A program made the translations under genes and the position numbers. Below the pieces are notes generated by a model. It did no database searches. It was not told the origin of the DNA and saw nothing but the letters and a program-made list of their open reading frames with translations. From Yersinia rochesterensis (GTDB taxonomy: Bacteria > Pseudomonadota > Gammaproteobacteria > Enterobacterales > Enterobacteriaceae), in the NCBI RefSeq assembly GCF_003600645.1, contig NZ_CP032482.1, positions 4,216,001 through 4,280,000 of the forward strand: a stretch of 64,000 nucleotides of DNA. The letters run 5' to 3'. Below are positions 1 through 11,300 of the stretch, piece after piece (within the stretch, counting starts at the first letter, position 1; each line of letters opens with the position of its first letter).

Positions 1-556
1 AGTAAGTCAGGGTGTAAGTAGCAACAGTGCTTGCATCACCTGCAGTAGCTCCACCTTTAGGTGAATAGTATTTCGCACCAAAGATTAGCGTATTTAAACC
101 ATCGCGTAAGGCCACAGCGCTGGATGCCTCACCCAATTTAATGACCGTGCCCAGTTCGCTATAAAGACGAACAGCTACATTCTGCGCAGTACCCGTTCCA
201 CCATTTGAACCTACCGCCAAGCTAGTAGGATCATCATTGTTTGGTGTACCACTAAAGGTCACTGCAACATCTTTAGATACTGTGGAGTCACAATCTTCCA
301 AAATAATAGAGAATTTCTTCATCGTTGATGCTTCACTGGCTGCTGCACTCAATGCAGCAGTTCTTACCTGCCCCATTTCCACGTTGATGTTAGCGCTATT
401 GCTGCTCACAGCGCAGGCTGCGGTTACAACAGAACCATTGAAATTAATGGTGCCACCTGCAACTTCCGCAGCATATGATGAAGTCGCCAGCGGAATCAGT
501 GCTAACAAACTGAACGGTAACATCCTCAGTGTTGAAAATTTATTATGTACTTTCAT
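1..556 (-). CDS. Type 1 fimbrial major subunit (FimA-like), cut by left edge
   Basis: The reading frame runs leftward from an ATG at 556 and is still open at base 1. An AGAAGG ribosome site sits 8 nt before the ATG. The product starts with a basic stretch and a hydrophobic signal peptide ending near SSYAAE, followed by GGTINFNGSVVTAACAV, the typical N-terminus of chaperone-usher pilins. Two cysteines (in TAACAV and LEDCDS) fit the pilin disulfide. The last visible residues, ATYTLTY, look like the C-terminal donor strand, so only a few residues should be missing. Family knowledge: such subunits are exported, folded by a periplasmic chaperone and polymerised at an outer-membrane usher. Chaperone and usher genes would lie beyond the left edge. 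Fimbrial identity is confident; which fimbria is not known. Confidence 0.85.
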   Translation of the reverse strand, partial: MKVHNKFSTLRMLPFSLLALIPLATSSYAAEVAGGTINFNGSVVTAACAVSSNSANINVEMGQVRTAALSAAASEASTMKKFSIILEDCDSTVSKDVAVTFSGTPNNDDPTSLAVGSNGGTGTAQNVAVRLYSELGTVIKLGEASSAVALRDGLNTLIFGAKYYSPKGGATAGDASTVATYTLTY

Positions 557-918
557 GTTAATGCCTTCTATATATTGACGTTGTGAAAATAAGATAAAGT
601 TAGTCTTAAACAATACAGAGACCTGTTTTGCTTTTTGATCTATTTATATCATTGGTATGTATTTAAAATACACTGGGTTAAAAATCATGCACACAACTCT
701 CGCGTATAGATGTGTGTAAACTTCAAAAGTTATCATCGCGCTAATAGATATATACTTAACCAGCTATGATAATTAACTCTCAATTTTATAACATCATTGT
801 TATCTGGCTTAAAGTTACAACTAAATAGCATGATGAAAAACACTATTATGTATAATTTTTTGATAAAACGAGAATCTTGTAAGGAAAGTATCTCAGCCAA
901 CTGGAAATTTCATAACTT
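557..918. other. Intergenic, AT-rich
   Basis: This 362-bp stretch separates the pilin gene from the regulator gene that precedes it on the same strand. It is AT-rich and should carry the pilin promoter reading leftward. No invertible-element inverted repeat and no clear small gene was seen. Confidence 0.5.
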
Positions 919-1314
919 CTACAAAATTAGGCGGTAAAATAATGGTGTAATAGCATGGGATTTTAATGCATAACCCACCTTTCCAACATTAAAAATAAAA
1001 TCCTGGTTCAATCCAATTGAGATTAATTTAAATCTTAATTCTCTTATCGTTTTCCATAATTGTTGGCTAGATGCAACGAGGTTGTGGTCTTCCCAGACTT
1101 CCTTGAGGAAAATTTCTTTCGAAACCGTCTGTTCCCCTTTAGCGACTCGAGTGAACAAGCACTTCAAAAATCTAACCATCACATCATTGAGAGCAACGGC
1201 ACCCATAATCATTGAGCGCTCAGGATAAACTGCTGAGATTCTCGTTAATCTTTTATTAGCAATATCAAATTGAATATCATTATCAATGATGAAGCCAAAA
1301 AGTCCGTTTTCCAT
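919..1314 (-). CDS. Winged-helix (OmpR/CadC-type) transcriptional regulator without membrane segment
   Basis: This 131-aa protein has an N-terminal strand segment (GLFGFIIDNDIQFD) followed by a winged-helix core. The segment VSKEIFLKEVWEDHNLVASS and the later LWKTIRELRFKL match the positioning and recognition helices of the OmpR/PhoB C-terminal fold, as in CadC, ToxR and PsaE-type proteins. No transmembrane or sensor region is visible, so it would be a soluble DNA-binding protein. It lies on the same strand as, and upstream of, the fimbrial subunit gene, 362 bp away, so control of the fimbria is a reasonable inference. Its C-terminal tail is short. The specific target is unknown. Confidence 0.7.
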   Translation of the reverse strand: MENGLFGFIIDNDIQFDIANKRLTRISAVYPERSMIMGAVALNDVMVRFLKCLFTRVAKGEQTVSKEIFLKEVWEDHNLVASSQQLWKTIRELRFKLISIGLNQDFIFNVGKVGYALKSHAITPLFYRLIL

Positions 1315-2036
1315 AAATCATAAAGCCTTATTCAAATGCATATATTTTATTTTTACTGCCGATTGATTGTTGATGATATAGGTTATCCTAATCTCAAAGC
1401 AATCATCTACACATAGCAAAGTATTTTATTACCAGATTGTAAATTTTAGTATTTTTTTACATCCCGCATTCATATGGCAGTTAATATGTTCATCTATGTA
1501 TGCTTTATTAGTTTTTTCATCTTAAAAACTCACTATTTTTTTTGCTAGCATTAAAAGTTATTTTAATGCATATTTACAGATTTAAATTCCAGTGAATTTA
1601 TTGTCATTATAATGTAAATACTATTCTGCGAACCCTAGAATTAGCCGATATAGCAAACAGTACCTTTGATACAATATATTTTATTCGACTGTGTTACCTA
1701 TCCTATATCCTTCTGTCATAAACAATGTTCGTACTTGTTCTGTTGGGTGAGATAAATACTATTGAACAATCTCGAATTATCATAATTAACTTTGTTTATT
1801 TAATTTTATTTATGTTTATTTACTTAAGAAGTGCCCTACCGACAACGTATTGAAAAGATTGTTAAAACAATAGTGTAAGCCAGTCAGGCAAACCCACTTA
1901 AGCCATTGTTTTTATTGTATTAATTTACATTATTAAGAAAAAATATTTATTGTCATAAAATATTGAATTACACTTAAACGAATAAAGTAGCATTGACACA
2001 CAAAAGAATGATCTATTTTTAATCAGGGTATTAAAA
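1315..2036. other. Long AT-rich intergenic region between divergent regulators
   Basis: This 722-bp stretch lies between two divergently transcribed winged-helix regulator genes. It is very AT-rich with many T and A runs, as expected of H-NS-bound, horizontally acquired DNA. It must hold promoters in both directions. No open frame of convincing quality and no structured RNA was recognised. Confidence 0.5.
1993..2021 (+). promoter_or_regulatory. Candidate sigma-70 promoter of the ToxR-like gene
   Basis: A perfect -35 TTGACA (1993-1998) is followed about 15-17 bp later by a T-rich -10-like TATTTT/TTTTTA. The ribosome site AGGG (2025-2028) and the start ATG (2037) follow. The -10 is poor, so activation by a regulator is possible. 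Confidence 0.4.
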
Positions 2037-2873
2037 ATGCACACTAAATTTATTATTAATGGACAGGTTTGCTTCTTTTCTGAAGAGCATCGATTGGAAC
2101 CAATGGGACAGCAAGGGTCTGGCGTTTCCTTGAATGTGCCTGTTAGTCGATGTTTATTATTGCTACTGCAACGTAAGGGAAACGTTATCAGTCAGAGTGA
2201 TTTTGTTTATGAAGTGTGGGAAAACAAAGGGCAGTTTGCTAATGCCAACACTTATTTTCAAAATATACATCTATTGCGTAAGGCGTTGGCAACTTCAGGT
2301 ATTAAAGACAACATTATTAAAACCATTCCGAAGGAAGGGGTTCGATTTACAGGTACAGTGACATACCCCTGTGAAGAAAACGCTGAATCTAGTGCGGAGG
2401 CAACTCAGGATGCAACAAGTCACATCACCAACGAAGCATTGACTGATACACTTACCCCCGAAAAGATTAATGGAGAAATACAGCCACCACCCGAACCTTT
2501 TTTTTCCAATCGGATTACTTTATATATCAAGATTTTTCTTATATTCTGCCTATTAAGTTTGTTTATTTTTCTTTGGTTAAACTTCCATGAAGATACCAGT
2601 CAAAATGTAGATTTCTTTTCAAACTATCAGCAAATTGGGGAAACGAATCATTGTAAAGTATATGCCAGCAGTTCATCTATTTTGTGGCCACGTGACGAGT
2701 ATCTAAATTTTATCCAAAAAAGAGACATTCATTGTCAACCCGGACAGGTAATCTACATCGCAATGAATATATTCCGAACACGCTCACTCATCCATATTTG
2801 TGATAAAAATGTGAACAATACTTCATCATGTTTAACGAAATTGTATATTGTAGAGCGTAAAAATGAACGGTAA
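2037..2873 (+). CDS. ToxR/CadC-like membrane-bound winged-helix regulator
   Basis: The 278-aa product has a cytoplasmic winged-helix domain (residues about 5-110, including SQSDFVYEVWE and NTYFQNIHLLRKAL), a polar linker (112-155), one transmembrane helix (about 160-182) and a periplasmic domain of about 95 residues. That domain contains four cysteines (206, 233, 255, 265), which could form redox-sensitive disulfides. This is the layout of ToxR, CadC, PsaE/MyfE and MarT. AGGG 8 nt upstream of the ATG supports the start. The next gene overlaps by 11 bp and encodes a small membrane protein, giving a ToxR-ToxS-like pair. Adjacent fimbrial genes, or an adhesin, are plausible targets by analogy with PsaE and MarT; this is inference. 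Confidence 0.82.
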   Translation: MHTKFIINGQVCFFSEEHRLEPMGQQGSGVSLNVPVSRCLLLLLQRKGNVISQSDFVYEVWENKGQFANANTYFQNIHLLRKALATSGIKDNIIKTIPKEGVRFTGTVTYPCEENAESSAEATQDATSHITNEALTDTLTPEKINGEIQPPPEPFFSNRITLYIKIFLIFCLLSLFIFLWLNFHEDTSQNVDFFSNYQQIGETNHCKVYASSSSILWPRDEYLNFIQKRDIHCQPGQVIYIAMNIFRTRSLIHICDKNVNNTSSCLTKLYIVERKNER

Positions 2874-3324
2874 AAAAACGCTTATCCTGTTCGTCTTTTT
2901 AACCATGCTCGCCTTTTCTCCCCTTATTGCAAAAGTAGTTCATCGCTATAATTCAGACCATTTTTCTTGTTTGGGGCGAATCAACATCATATCTAGCGAA
3001 ACAAACTTCAATGCACAGGCTAAATACTCTTTTGACGGCGATCATGGTGAAGTCGCCGTAGTGGGAGAACTCAGTAAATTAGGAGAAAGAACCCAGAGAA
3101 TATCGCAACAGTTATTATTTAATTATACTCGTAATGGTAATGAGATTATCATGTTATCGAAAAATTCAGCGTTGAGCGATAACCAGGCTAGAATGTTGGT
3201 TTCGTTAGTTCCTGATTTTTATCTTTTTAAAGATAGAGGATTACGGATCCGAATTTATCAGCAAGGTGATGGATATGTCTTTACTACTTTCAATATCCCT
3301 GTATTTATCTGCACTAAAATATAA
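2863..3324 (+). CDS. FidL-like membrane protein, partner of ToxR-like regulator
   Basis: The 153-aa product has one N-terminal membrane segment (about residues 5-24, LILFVFLTMLAFSPLIA) and a periplasmic domain of beta-rich character with two cysteines, near residues 36 and 150. It overlaps the ToxR-like gene by 11 bp, implying translational coupling. Size, topology and context match the small effector proteins encoded with membrane winged-helix regulators (ToxS, PsaF/MyfF, FidL beside MarT). FidL-like is my best family call from sequence character; PsaF-like is the alternative. It probably stabilises or gates the periplasmic part of its partner. Confidence 0.65.
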   Translation: MNGKKTLILFVFLTMLAFSPLIAKVVHRYNSDHFSCLGRINIISSETNFNAQAKYSFDGDHGEVAVVGELSKLGERTQRISQQLLFNYTRNGNEIIMLSKNSALSDNQARMLVSLVPDFYLFKDRGLRIRIYQQGDGYVFTTFNIPVFICTKI

Positions 3325-3459
3325 TGGAACATCATCATTCTATAACACGAATACTGTTGATAACTCATGGTGATTTCTATCAGCTAACTGAAAATCAGCC
3401 CGCTTTCTGGCTACCTTTTTGCTCTAGCAGCATTAGCTGCTGAGCACAGCATTGATGTT

Positions 3460-3477
3460 TTACTGTTTCACAGCCGC
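3460..3477 (-). other. yhiN: Displaced native 3' end of yhiN (left flank of transposon)
   Basis: On the minus strand these bases read GCG GCT GTG AAA CAG TAA (Ala-Ala-Val-Lys-Gln-stop). Joined to the yhiN codons at the far end of the transposon they restore ...ALAAVKQ-stop. This is the original end of yhiN, now 18.4 kb from the rest of the gene. A small hairpin (AGCAGC-ATTA-GCTGCT, about 3426-3441) lies just beyond and may be the old intergenic terminator between yhiN and the FidL-like gene. Confidence 0.85.
3473..3477. repeat. Left target-site duplication GCCGC
   Basis: GCCGC directly precedes the left terminal TGT of the transposon and is identical to the five bases directly after the right terminal ACA (21911-21915). 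Five-base duplications are the rule for Tn7-family insertion. Confidence 0.9.
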
Positions 3478-3535
3478 TGTGTTGGAAAAATAAAGTTTGT
3501 ACATAAGTCCGACTCGGGATATTAAAGTTTGTACA
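3478..3535 (+). repeat. Left end of Tn7-like element with two TnsB-type sites
   Basis: Two copies of the site lie at 3489-3503 (AATAAAGTTTGTACA) and 3521-3535 (ATTAAAGTTTGTACA), both in the same orientation, 32 bp apart. They are inverted relative to those at the right end. No third copy was found further in. Confidence 0.85.
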
Positions 3536-4251
3536 CTAATCGAGTGATTGGGAATTTTTGAGTTATTATTTTCTCGGATTTTCAAAAAAAGCAGGCTTGA
3601 AGAACACTGCTACCGCTTTCGCTACCTGTAACAGCCTGCATTTATAAATGGAAAAATCTGCAGTTATCGCGTTTTCCGGCTCACATTAACTGCAACTATC
3701 GGTAGATACAAACCCACAATATCTGCAAATGAACCTGCATTTTATGGGGCTGACCTGCATTCCATCTTCACGGGCCCACAATTACTGCAACTCTAAAATT
3801 TTAGACACCAGAGAAGCTCAAAGATAAGTTCTCGATATGGGATAGACAACTTCTGACATCAGATAAGCCTCATACGTCTACTTCCTGGTGCTGATTCGCC
3901 AAGGAAAACCTTTTAAATGGGTATCAGAAAAACAGCTATATCCCGTGCAACTTACTAAGGCTAAAAAAGGGCGTACAGAAAAATGAAACTAAAGGTTAGA
4001 TAAAACAAACTCAATGCGCTTTTCAACTGTTGAAAGAAATAACTCAATCAAATTATAACCTTGGCGCCTGTAAGTAGTGACCATTGCTTAGCCTATAAAT
4101 TCAACTCCACTAACTAACTGTTTCCATTTAGAATCCTGTAAAAAAAAAGCGCTCTCTAAGGCTGAGCGATAAATACTGTATCGGTATAGCTTTTACAAGA
4201 TGGGCAGGCACAGATAAATCACACTAGTAAAGATAACCAGCGACGTCGGGA
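3536..4251. other. Gene-poor left interior of the transposon
   Basis: No complete gene is visible in about 700 bp. A run of 39 codons (3867-3986, including FLVLIRQGKPFKW, ending TGA) has protein-like composition and could be the tail of a decayed gene, but I cannot name it. A cluster of TGCA-containing motifs (3633-3792) is listed separately. The rest looks like degraded insertion junk. Confidence 0.5.
3633..3792. repeat. Cluster of short TGCA-centred repeats
   Basis: Seven TGCA motifs fall in 160 bp. Three copies follow CACAnTWnCTGCAAMT (3682, 3715, 3777), three follow CCTGCATT (3634, 3734, 3754), and one CTGCAGTTA (3658) forms an inverted pair with TTAACTGCA (3686). The arrangement resembles recombinase or transposase binding sites of an older element. 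No enzyme gene is nearby. Confidence 0.4.
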
Positions 4252-5202
<951 letters not shown>

Positions 5203-5302
5203 TAAAAGTGCTTTCATCTGTTGACTGCCTAAAACAGGCAGCCAACTTTTGCTAACTCACCGACGTCAATACATGCGACAAAACTATTTTACCACAATGA
5301 CC

Positions 5303-8300
5303 CTAATTCTGGATACATGGTACATACTCCAAATAAGCGCCATTACTTACTTTGTATGCAGTACCGTCTCCGGTCACTATATTTACCATATATCGATAAC
5401 CCGGCATTGCCGAAGGCTGAGTATTACTCCAATACGCAGTATTGACGTCACCAGAAGACCAACTGGTTGGCTTCTGCCATTCAGACCATAACGAACCAAT
5501 TCCACGTATATTAGCACCTTGAGTCAATTGATCCCGTGAAGGTATTACCATTCCGTTGGCCGAACAGTAATCTTCAGCATCAGAGAATTTTCGATAACTT
5601 CCCGAAATAAACCAGCTAGTAACCTTAAACTCATAACGATAAGCATTTATGTTATCTCTCGCTGTTATTTTGACCAGATTATTACGAACATTACTATCTA
5701 TTAAAGTAACATTGCCTTCATTATCAACACTCGTAGAGGTGGTTTCGTTTGATGTCCAATCATAGTTTGTATTAGATGTTATATTCCCACTGGCGTTTAT
5801 TTGGAATCTAGCATTTGGATATCCGGTCGTTGGGAACCCTTTATTAGATGTAAAAACATAACTACCTGGCGCGACGACACTATTCACTTCGCGTAATGTT
5901 AAGAAATTAACGAGTAATGAGTCATTTTCTGCGAGTCCTGAAATAGTGGCTGTTATCGTAGTTTTGCCGCCAGTAGAACCGCTTTTAGTTACTGAAGAAA
6001 ATATCTCTCCGCTTGAATTAGTCATACCGCTGGCCGGTGTTAGTGTAATGTCAGATGAAGCGGTAAAGTCAACCATGACATTGGCAACTCCGTTGCCGTC
6101 TGGGCCTAAAACAGTGGCTTTGACAGTATTGTTCTCTTCTCCTGAAATTGCATTATCTTTTGTCGTTTCGATCCTAATATTTAGAGCTTGGGTAAAATTG
6201 ATGTCTTTTGTTTGACTCATGCCGTTCACCGTGGCCTTCACTGTGGTAGTACCCGCAGTCATGTTGGTCACTGTCGCCGTAGCTACCCCATCGGCCCCGG
6301 TGGTGCCAATCACGGTGGTCACCACCGCCCCATTGTCAGCCTCGAAACTTACCGCGTGACCTGAGAGCGGATTATTACCTGCATCGGTCACCATGGCTTT
6401 AACCTCATTGGTCTCTGTGCCATTAGCGCTAGCGTTATCTCTCACGACCGTCAGGTTGGCTGCCGTAATTTGAGCGGTGCTGTCGTCCGGTTCAAACGTG
6501 GTCGGCACACTTTGGCTTACGCCGTTCACCGTGGCCTTCACTGTGGTAGTACCCGCAGTCATGTTGGTCACTGTCGCCGTAGCTACCCCATCGGCCCCGG
6601 TGGTGCCAATCACGGTGGTCACCACCGCCCCATTGTCAGCCTCGAAACTTACCGCGTGACCTGAGAGCGGATTATTACCTGCATCGGTCACCATGGCTTT
6701 AACCTCATTGGTCTCTGTGCCATTAGCGCTAGCGTTATCTCTCACGACCGTCAGGTTGGCTGCCGTAATTTGAGCGGTGCTGTCGTCCGGTTCAAACGTG
6801 GTCGGCACACTTTGGCTTACGCCGTTCACCGTGGCCTTCACTGTGGTAGTACCCGCAGTCATGTTGGTCACTGTCGCCGTAGCTACCCCATCGGCCCCGG
6901 TGGTGCCAATCACGGTGGTCACCACCGCCCCATTGTCAGCCTCGAAACTTACCGCGTGACCTGAGAGCGGATTATTACCTGCATCGGTCACCATGGCTTT
7001 AACCTCATTGGTCTCTGTGCCATTAGCGCTAGCGTTATCTCTCACGACCGTCAGGTTGGCTGCCGTAATTTGAGCGGTGCTGTCGTCCGGTTCAAACGTG
7101 GTCGGCACACTTTGGCTTACGCCGTTCACCGTGGCCTTCACTGTGGTAGTACCCGCAGTCATGTTGGTCACTGTCGCCGTAGCTACCCCATCGGCCCCGG
7201 TGGTGCCAATCACGGTGGTCACCACCGCCCCATTGTCAGCCTCGAAACTTACCGCGTGACCTGAGAGCGGATTATTACCTGCATCGGTCACCATGGCTTT
7301 AACCTCATTGGTCTCTGTGCCATTAGCGCTAGCGTTATCTCTCACGACCGTCAGGTTGGCTGCCGTAATTTGAGCGGTGCTGTCGTCCGGTTCAAACGTG
7401 GTCGGCACACTTTGGCTTACGCCGTTCACCGTGGCCTTCACTGTGGTAGTACCCGCAGTCATGTTGGTCACTGTCGCCGTAGCTACCCCATCGGCCCCGG
7501 TGGTGCCAATCACGGTGGTCACCACCGCCCCATTGTCAGCCTCGAAACTTACCGCGTGACCTGAGAGCGGATTATTACCTGCATCGGTCACCATGGCTTT
7601 AACCTCATTGGTCTCTGTGCCATTAGCGCTAGCGTTATCTCTCACGACCGTCAGGTTGGCTGCCGTAATTTGAGCGGTGCTGTCGTCCGGTTCAAACGTG
7701 GTCGGCACACTTTGGCTTACGCCGTTCACCGTGGCCTTCACTGTGGTAGTACCCGCAGTCATGTTGGTCACTGTCGCCGTAGCTACCCCATCGGCCCCGG
7801 TGGTGCCAATCACGGTGGTCACCACCGCCCCATTGTCAGCCTCGAAACTTACCGCGTGACCTGAGAGCGGATTATTACCTGCATCGGTCACCATGGCTTT
7901 AACCTCATTGGTCTCTGTGCCATTAGCGCTAGCGTTATCTCTCACGACCGTCAGGTTGGCTGCCGTAATTTGAGCGGTGCTGTCGTCCGGTTCAAACGTG
8001 GTCGGCACACTTTGGCTTACGCCGTTCACCGTGGCCTTCACTGTGGTAGTACCCGCAGTCATGTTGGTCACTGTCGCCGTAGCTACCCCATCGGCCCCGG
8101 TGGTGCCAATCACGGTGGTCACCACCGCCCCATTGTCAGCCTCGAAACTTACCGCGTGACCTGAGAGCGGATTATTACCTGCATCGGTCACCATGGCTTT
8201 AACCTCATTGGTCTCTGTGCCATTAGCGCTAGCGTTATCTCTCACGACCGTCAGGTTGGCTGCCGTAATTTGAGCGGTGCTGTCGTCCGGTTCAAACGTG

Positions 8301-11300
8301 GTCGGCACACTTTGGCTTACGCCGTTCACCGTGGCCTTCACTGTGGTAGTACCCGCAGTCATGTTGGTCACTGTCGCCGTAGCTACCCCATCGGCCCCGG
8401 TGGTGCCAATCACGGTGGTCACCACCGCCCCATTGTCAGCCTCGAAACTTACCGCGTGACCTGAGAGCGGATTATTACCTGCATCGGTCACCATGGCTTT
8501 AACCTCATTGGTCTCTGTGCCATTAGCGCTAGCGTTATCTCTCACGACCGTCAGGTTGGCTGCCGTAATTTGAGCGGTGCTGTCGTCCGGTTCAAACGTG
8601 GTCGGCACACTTTGGCTTACGCCGTTCACCGTGGCCTTCACTGTGGTAGTACCCGCAGTCATGTTGGTCACTGTCGCCGTAGCTACCCCATCGGCCCCGG
8701 TGGTGCCAATCACGGTGGTCACCACCGCCCCATTGTCAGCCTCGAAACTTACCGCGTGACCTGAGAGCGGATTATTACCTGCATCGGTCACCATGGCTTT
8801 AACCTCATTGGTCTCTGTGCCATTAGCGCTAGCGTTATCTCTCACGACCGTCAGGTTGGCTGCCGTAATTTGAGCGGTGCTGTCGTCCGGTTCAAACGTG
8901 GTCGGCACACTTTGGCTTACGCCGTTCACCGTGGCCTTCACTGTGGTAGTACCCGCAGTCATGTTGGTCACTGTCGCCGTAGCTACCCCATCGGCCCCGG
9001 TGGTGCCAATCACGGTGGTCACCACCGCCCCATTGTCAGCCTCGAAACTTACCGCGTGACCTGAGAGCGGATTATTACCTGCATCGGTCACCATGGCTTT
9101 AACCTCATTGGTCTCTGTGCCATTAGCGCTAGCGTTATCTCTCACGACCGTCAGGTTGGCTGCCGTAATTTGAGCGGTGCTGTCGTCCGGTTCAAACGTG
9201 GTCGGCACACTTTGGCTTACGCCGTTCACCGTGGCCTTCACTGTGGTAGTACCCGCAGTCATGTTGGTCACTGTCGCCGTAGCTACCCCATCGGCCCCGG
9301 TGGTGCCAATCACGGTGGTCACCACCGCCCCATTGTCAGCCTCGAAACTTACCGCGTGACCTGAGAGCGGATTATTACCTGCATCGGTCACCATGGCTTT
9401 AACCTCATTGGTCTCTGTGCCATTAGCGCTAGCGTTATCTCTCACGACCGTCAGGTTGGCTGCCGTAATTTGAGCGGTGCTGTCGTCCGGTTCAAACGTG
9501 GTCGGCACACTTTGGCTTACGCCGTTCACCGTGGCCTTCACTGTGGTAGTACCCGCAGTCATGTTGGTCACTGTCGCCGTAGCTACCCCATCGGCCCCGG
9601 TGGTGCCAATCACGGTGGTCACCACCGCCCCATTGTCAGCCTCGAAACTTACCGCGTGACCTGAGAGCGGATTATTACCTGCATCGGTCACCATGGCTTT
9701 AACCTCATTGGTCTCTGTGCCATTAGCGCTAGCGTTATCTCTCACGACCGTCAGGTTGGCTGCCGTAATTTGAGCGGTGCTCGGTATAACCACAATCTGC
9801 ATCGTTGCCCGAGGGGATGCATTGCCTTGCTGGTCATGAGCCACCGCACTCAGGGTATGAGTATTGCTGCTTCGTGTTGATTGATAAGGCGGCAATGTGA
9901 TGGATATCGTCTGAGGCGATACTTGCGTCACGCTTCCACCTGCTGCGATTAGCCCCGCGCTGTCCCAGTCAACTCTTTCCAGCCCGTATTTCGACACTAC
10001 CTGCGCATTGACTATTGCCCTGGACAACGCTTCTCCTGTCACTGCATCGGGAAGAGTCAACTGCATCAGCGCCTGCTTCTGATAGTCGAGCACAATATTG
10101 TTATTACGTTCAACTAAGTCGTAGCGACTGCCCGCCAGTGTCCGGCTCGAGGCTACTGCAGAGGGACTGAGATGAGACTGCCAAGACTCACCCAATCGGT
10201 AGTTCAACTGGAAGTTGATACTACTGTCATTCTTGCCGCCTTTACCGGCCCGATGTTCTATTGCTACGGTTAATAACGGGATGGGCGTATAATTCACCCC
10301 GGCCGTTACCGCATACGGGTTCTTTTGGCGATTATCTTTACCGAACAAAGCCACTTCATCTCCGCGGTATTTTTCATACATCAACTTACCGCCCAGTTGC
10401 GGATAAGTAGGTAGATAAGCTTCGGCTCGAACATCGTAGCCGTTGGCCGGACGTTCATTGTAGTCGGCAAAATCACGCGACTGGTGCCAGTCGGTGGTGC
10501 CGAAATAACTGTTGGCAGACAGCTTGAGATAATCGGCCCAGGCTTCAGCTCCGATACCGACCCTGCGGTTTTTGCCCGTCATATCGTTATCAAAGAAGGT
10601 GTTGGCACCGTACATCCAGTTATTTTGGAATGTACGCACTCCAGCTCCGATATTGACGGTATTGCGGCTGTCTTGATTACGGGCACCCAATTGCGTGAAT
10701 AATATCGATTTTTGATTATCATAGAGTGGGAGCAATACATCGACGGCACTGCCATCGAGCTTAAAGTCGTCATTCAGATTCATTTGTACGCGAGCGGTAC
10801 CGAACTGACTCAGCCATTGTTGGGCCTGACTGTTGAATTCATTGTTGGCAACCGAGCGCGCCATGCGCTCGCCGGATTTGGCGGCATTACCGGTAGATAA
10901 TGCCGCGGCGCCGGTTTGAGCATAACCTGCCAGTTTATTCTCCAGAGGAATATCAGTGTTTTTATTTTTTTGATTATCAATGGAGAACGGAGATGTTTTG
11001 CGGGGTATATCTATTTCATCCCCGGAGGCTAATTTATTAAAGGGTTTGGAGAAAGTTCGGTATATATTGATTCTTTTAAGTTCTTCGACAGTCATACCGT
11101 TTCTTTTAGCTACAATGTTTACATTTTCGCCGGCAGTAAGAATATAAGATTCGGTAGGGATATTGACTAAGGTTGCCTTTGATATTGGAACGGCAGCAAT
11201 GGCAGGAGTGAAGGATAAACTTAAAGGAAACAGTAATTGGAACAGAATATTCACCCAAGCGATAACCCTGAACGTTCGCTGCTGTGCGCATGCGGCTGCA

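Noticed and set aside
2863..3324. Naming the regulator pair psaEF or myfEF
   Set aside because: Topology agrees, but I could not recognise specific PsaE/PsaF residues; FidL-like fits at least as well, so no gene symbol was given.
5249..5491. Plus-strand frame overlapping the adhesin 3' end
   Set aside because: It is antisense to a clear lectin-like coding region and has no recognisable product.
6470..9664. Repeated plus-strand open frames of 60-64 codons every 300 bp
   Set aside because: They are antisense shadows of the identical adhesin repeats, with no ribosome sites and no independent evidence.
6222..9781. Regular repeats as a possible CRISPR array
   Set aside because: The units are 300 bp with no unique spacers and lie inside a single coding frame encoding Ig-like domains.
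10579..10773. Small frames within the adhesin barrel region
   Set aside because: They are out-of-frame shadows without ribosome sites.
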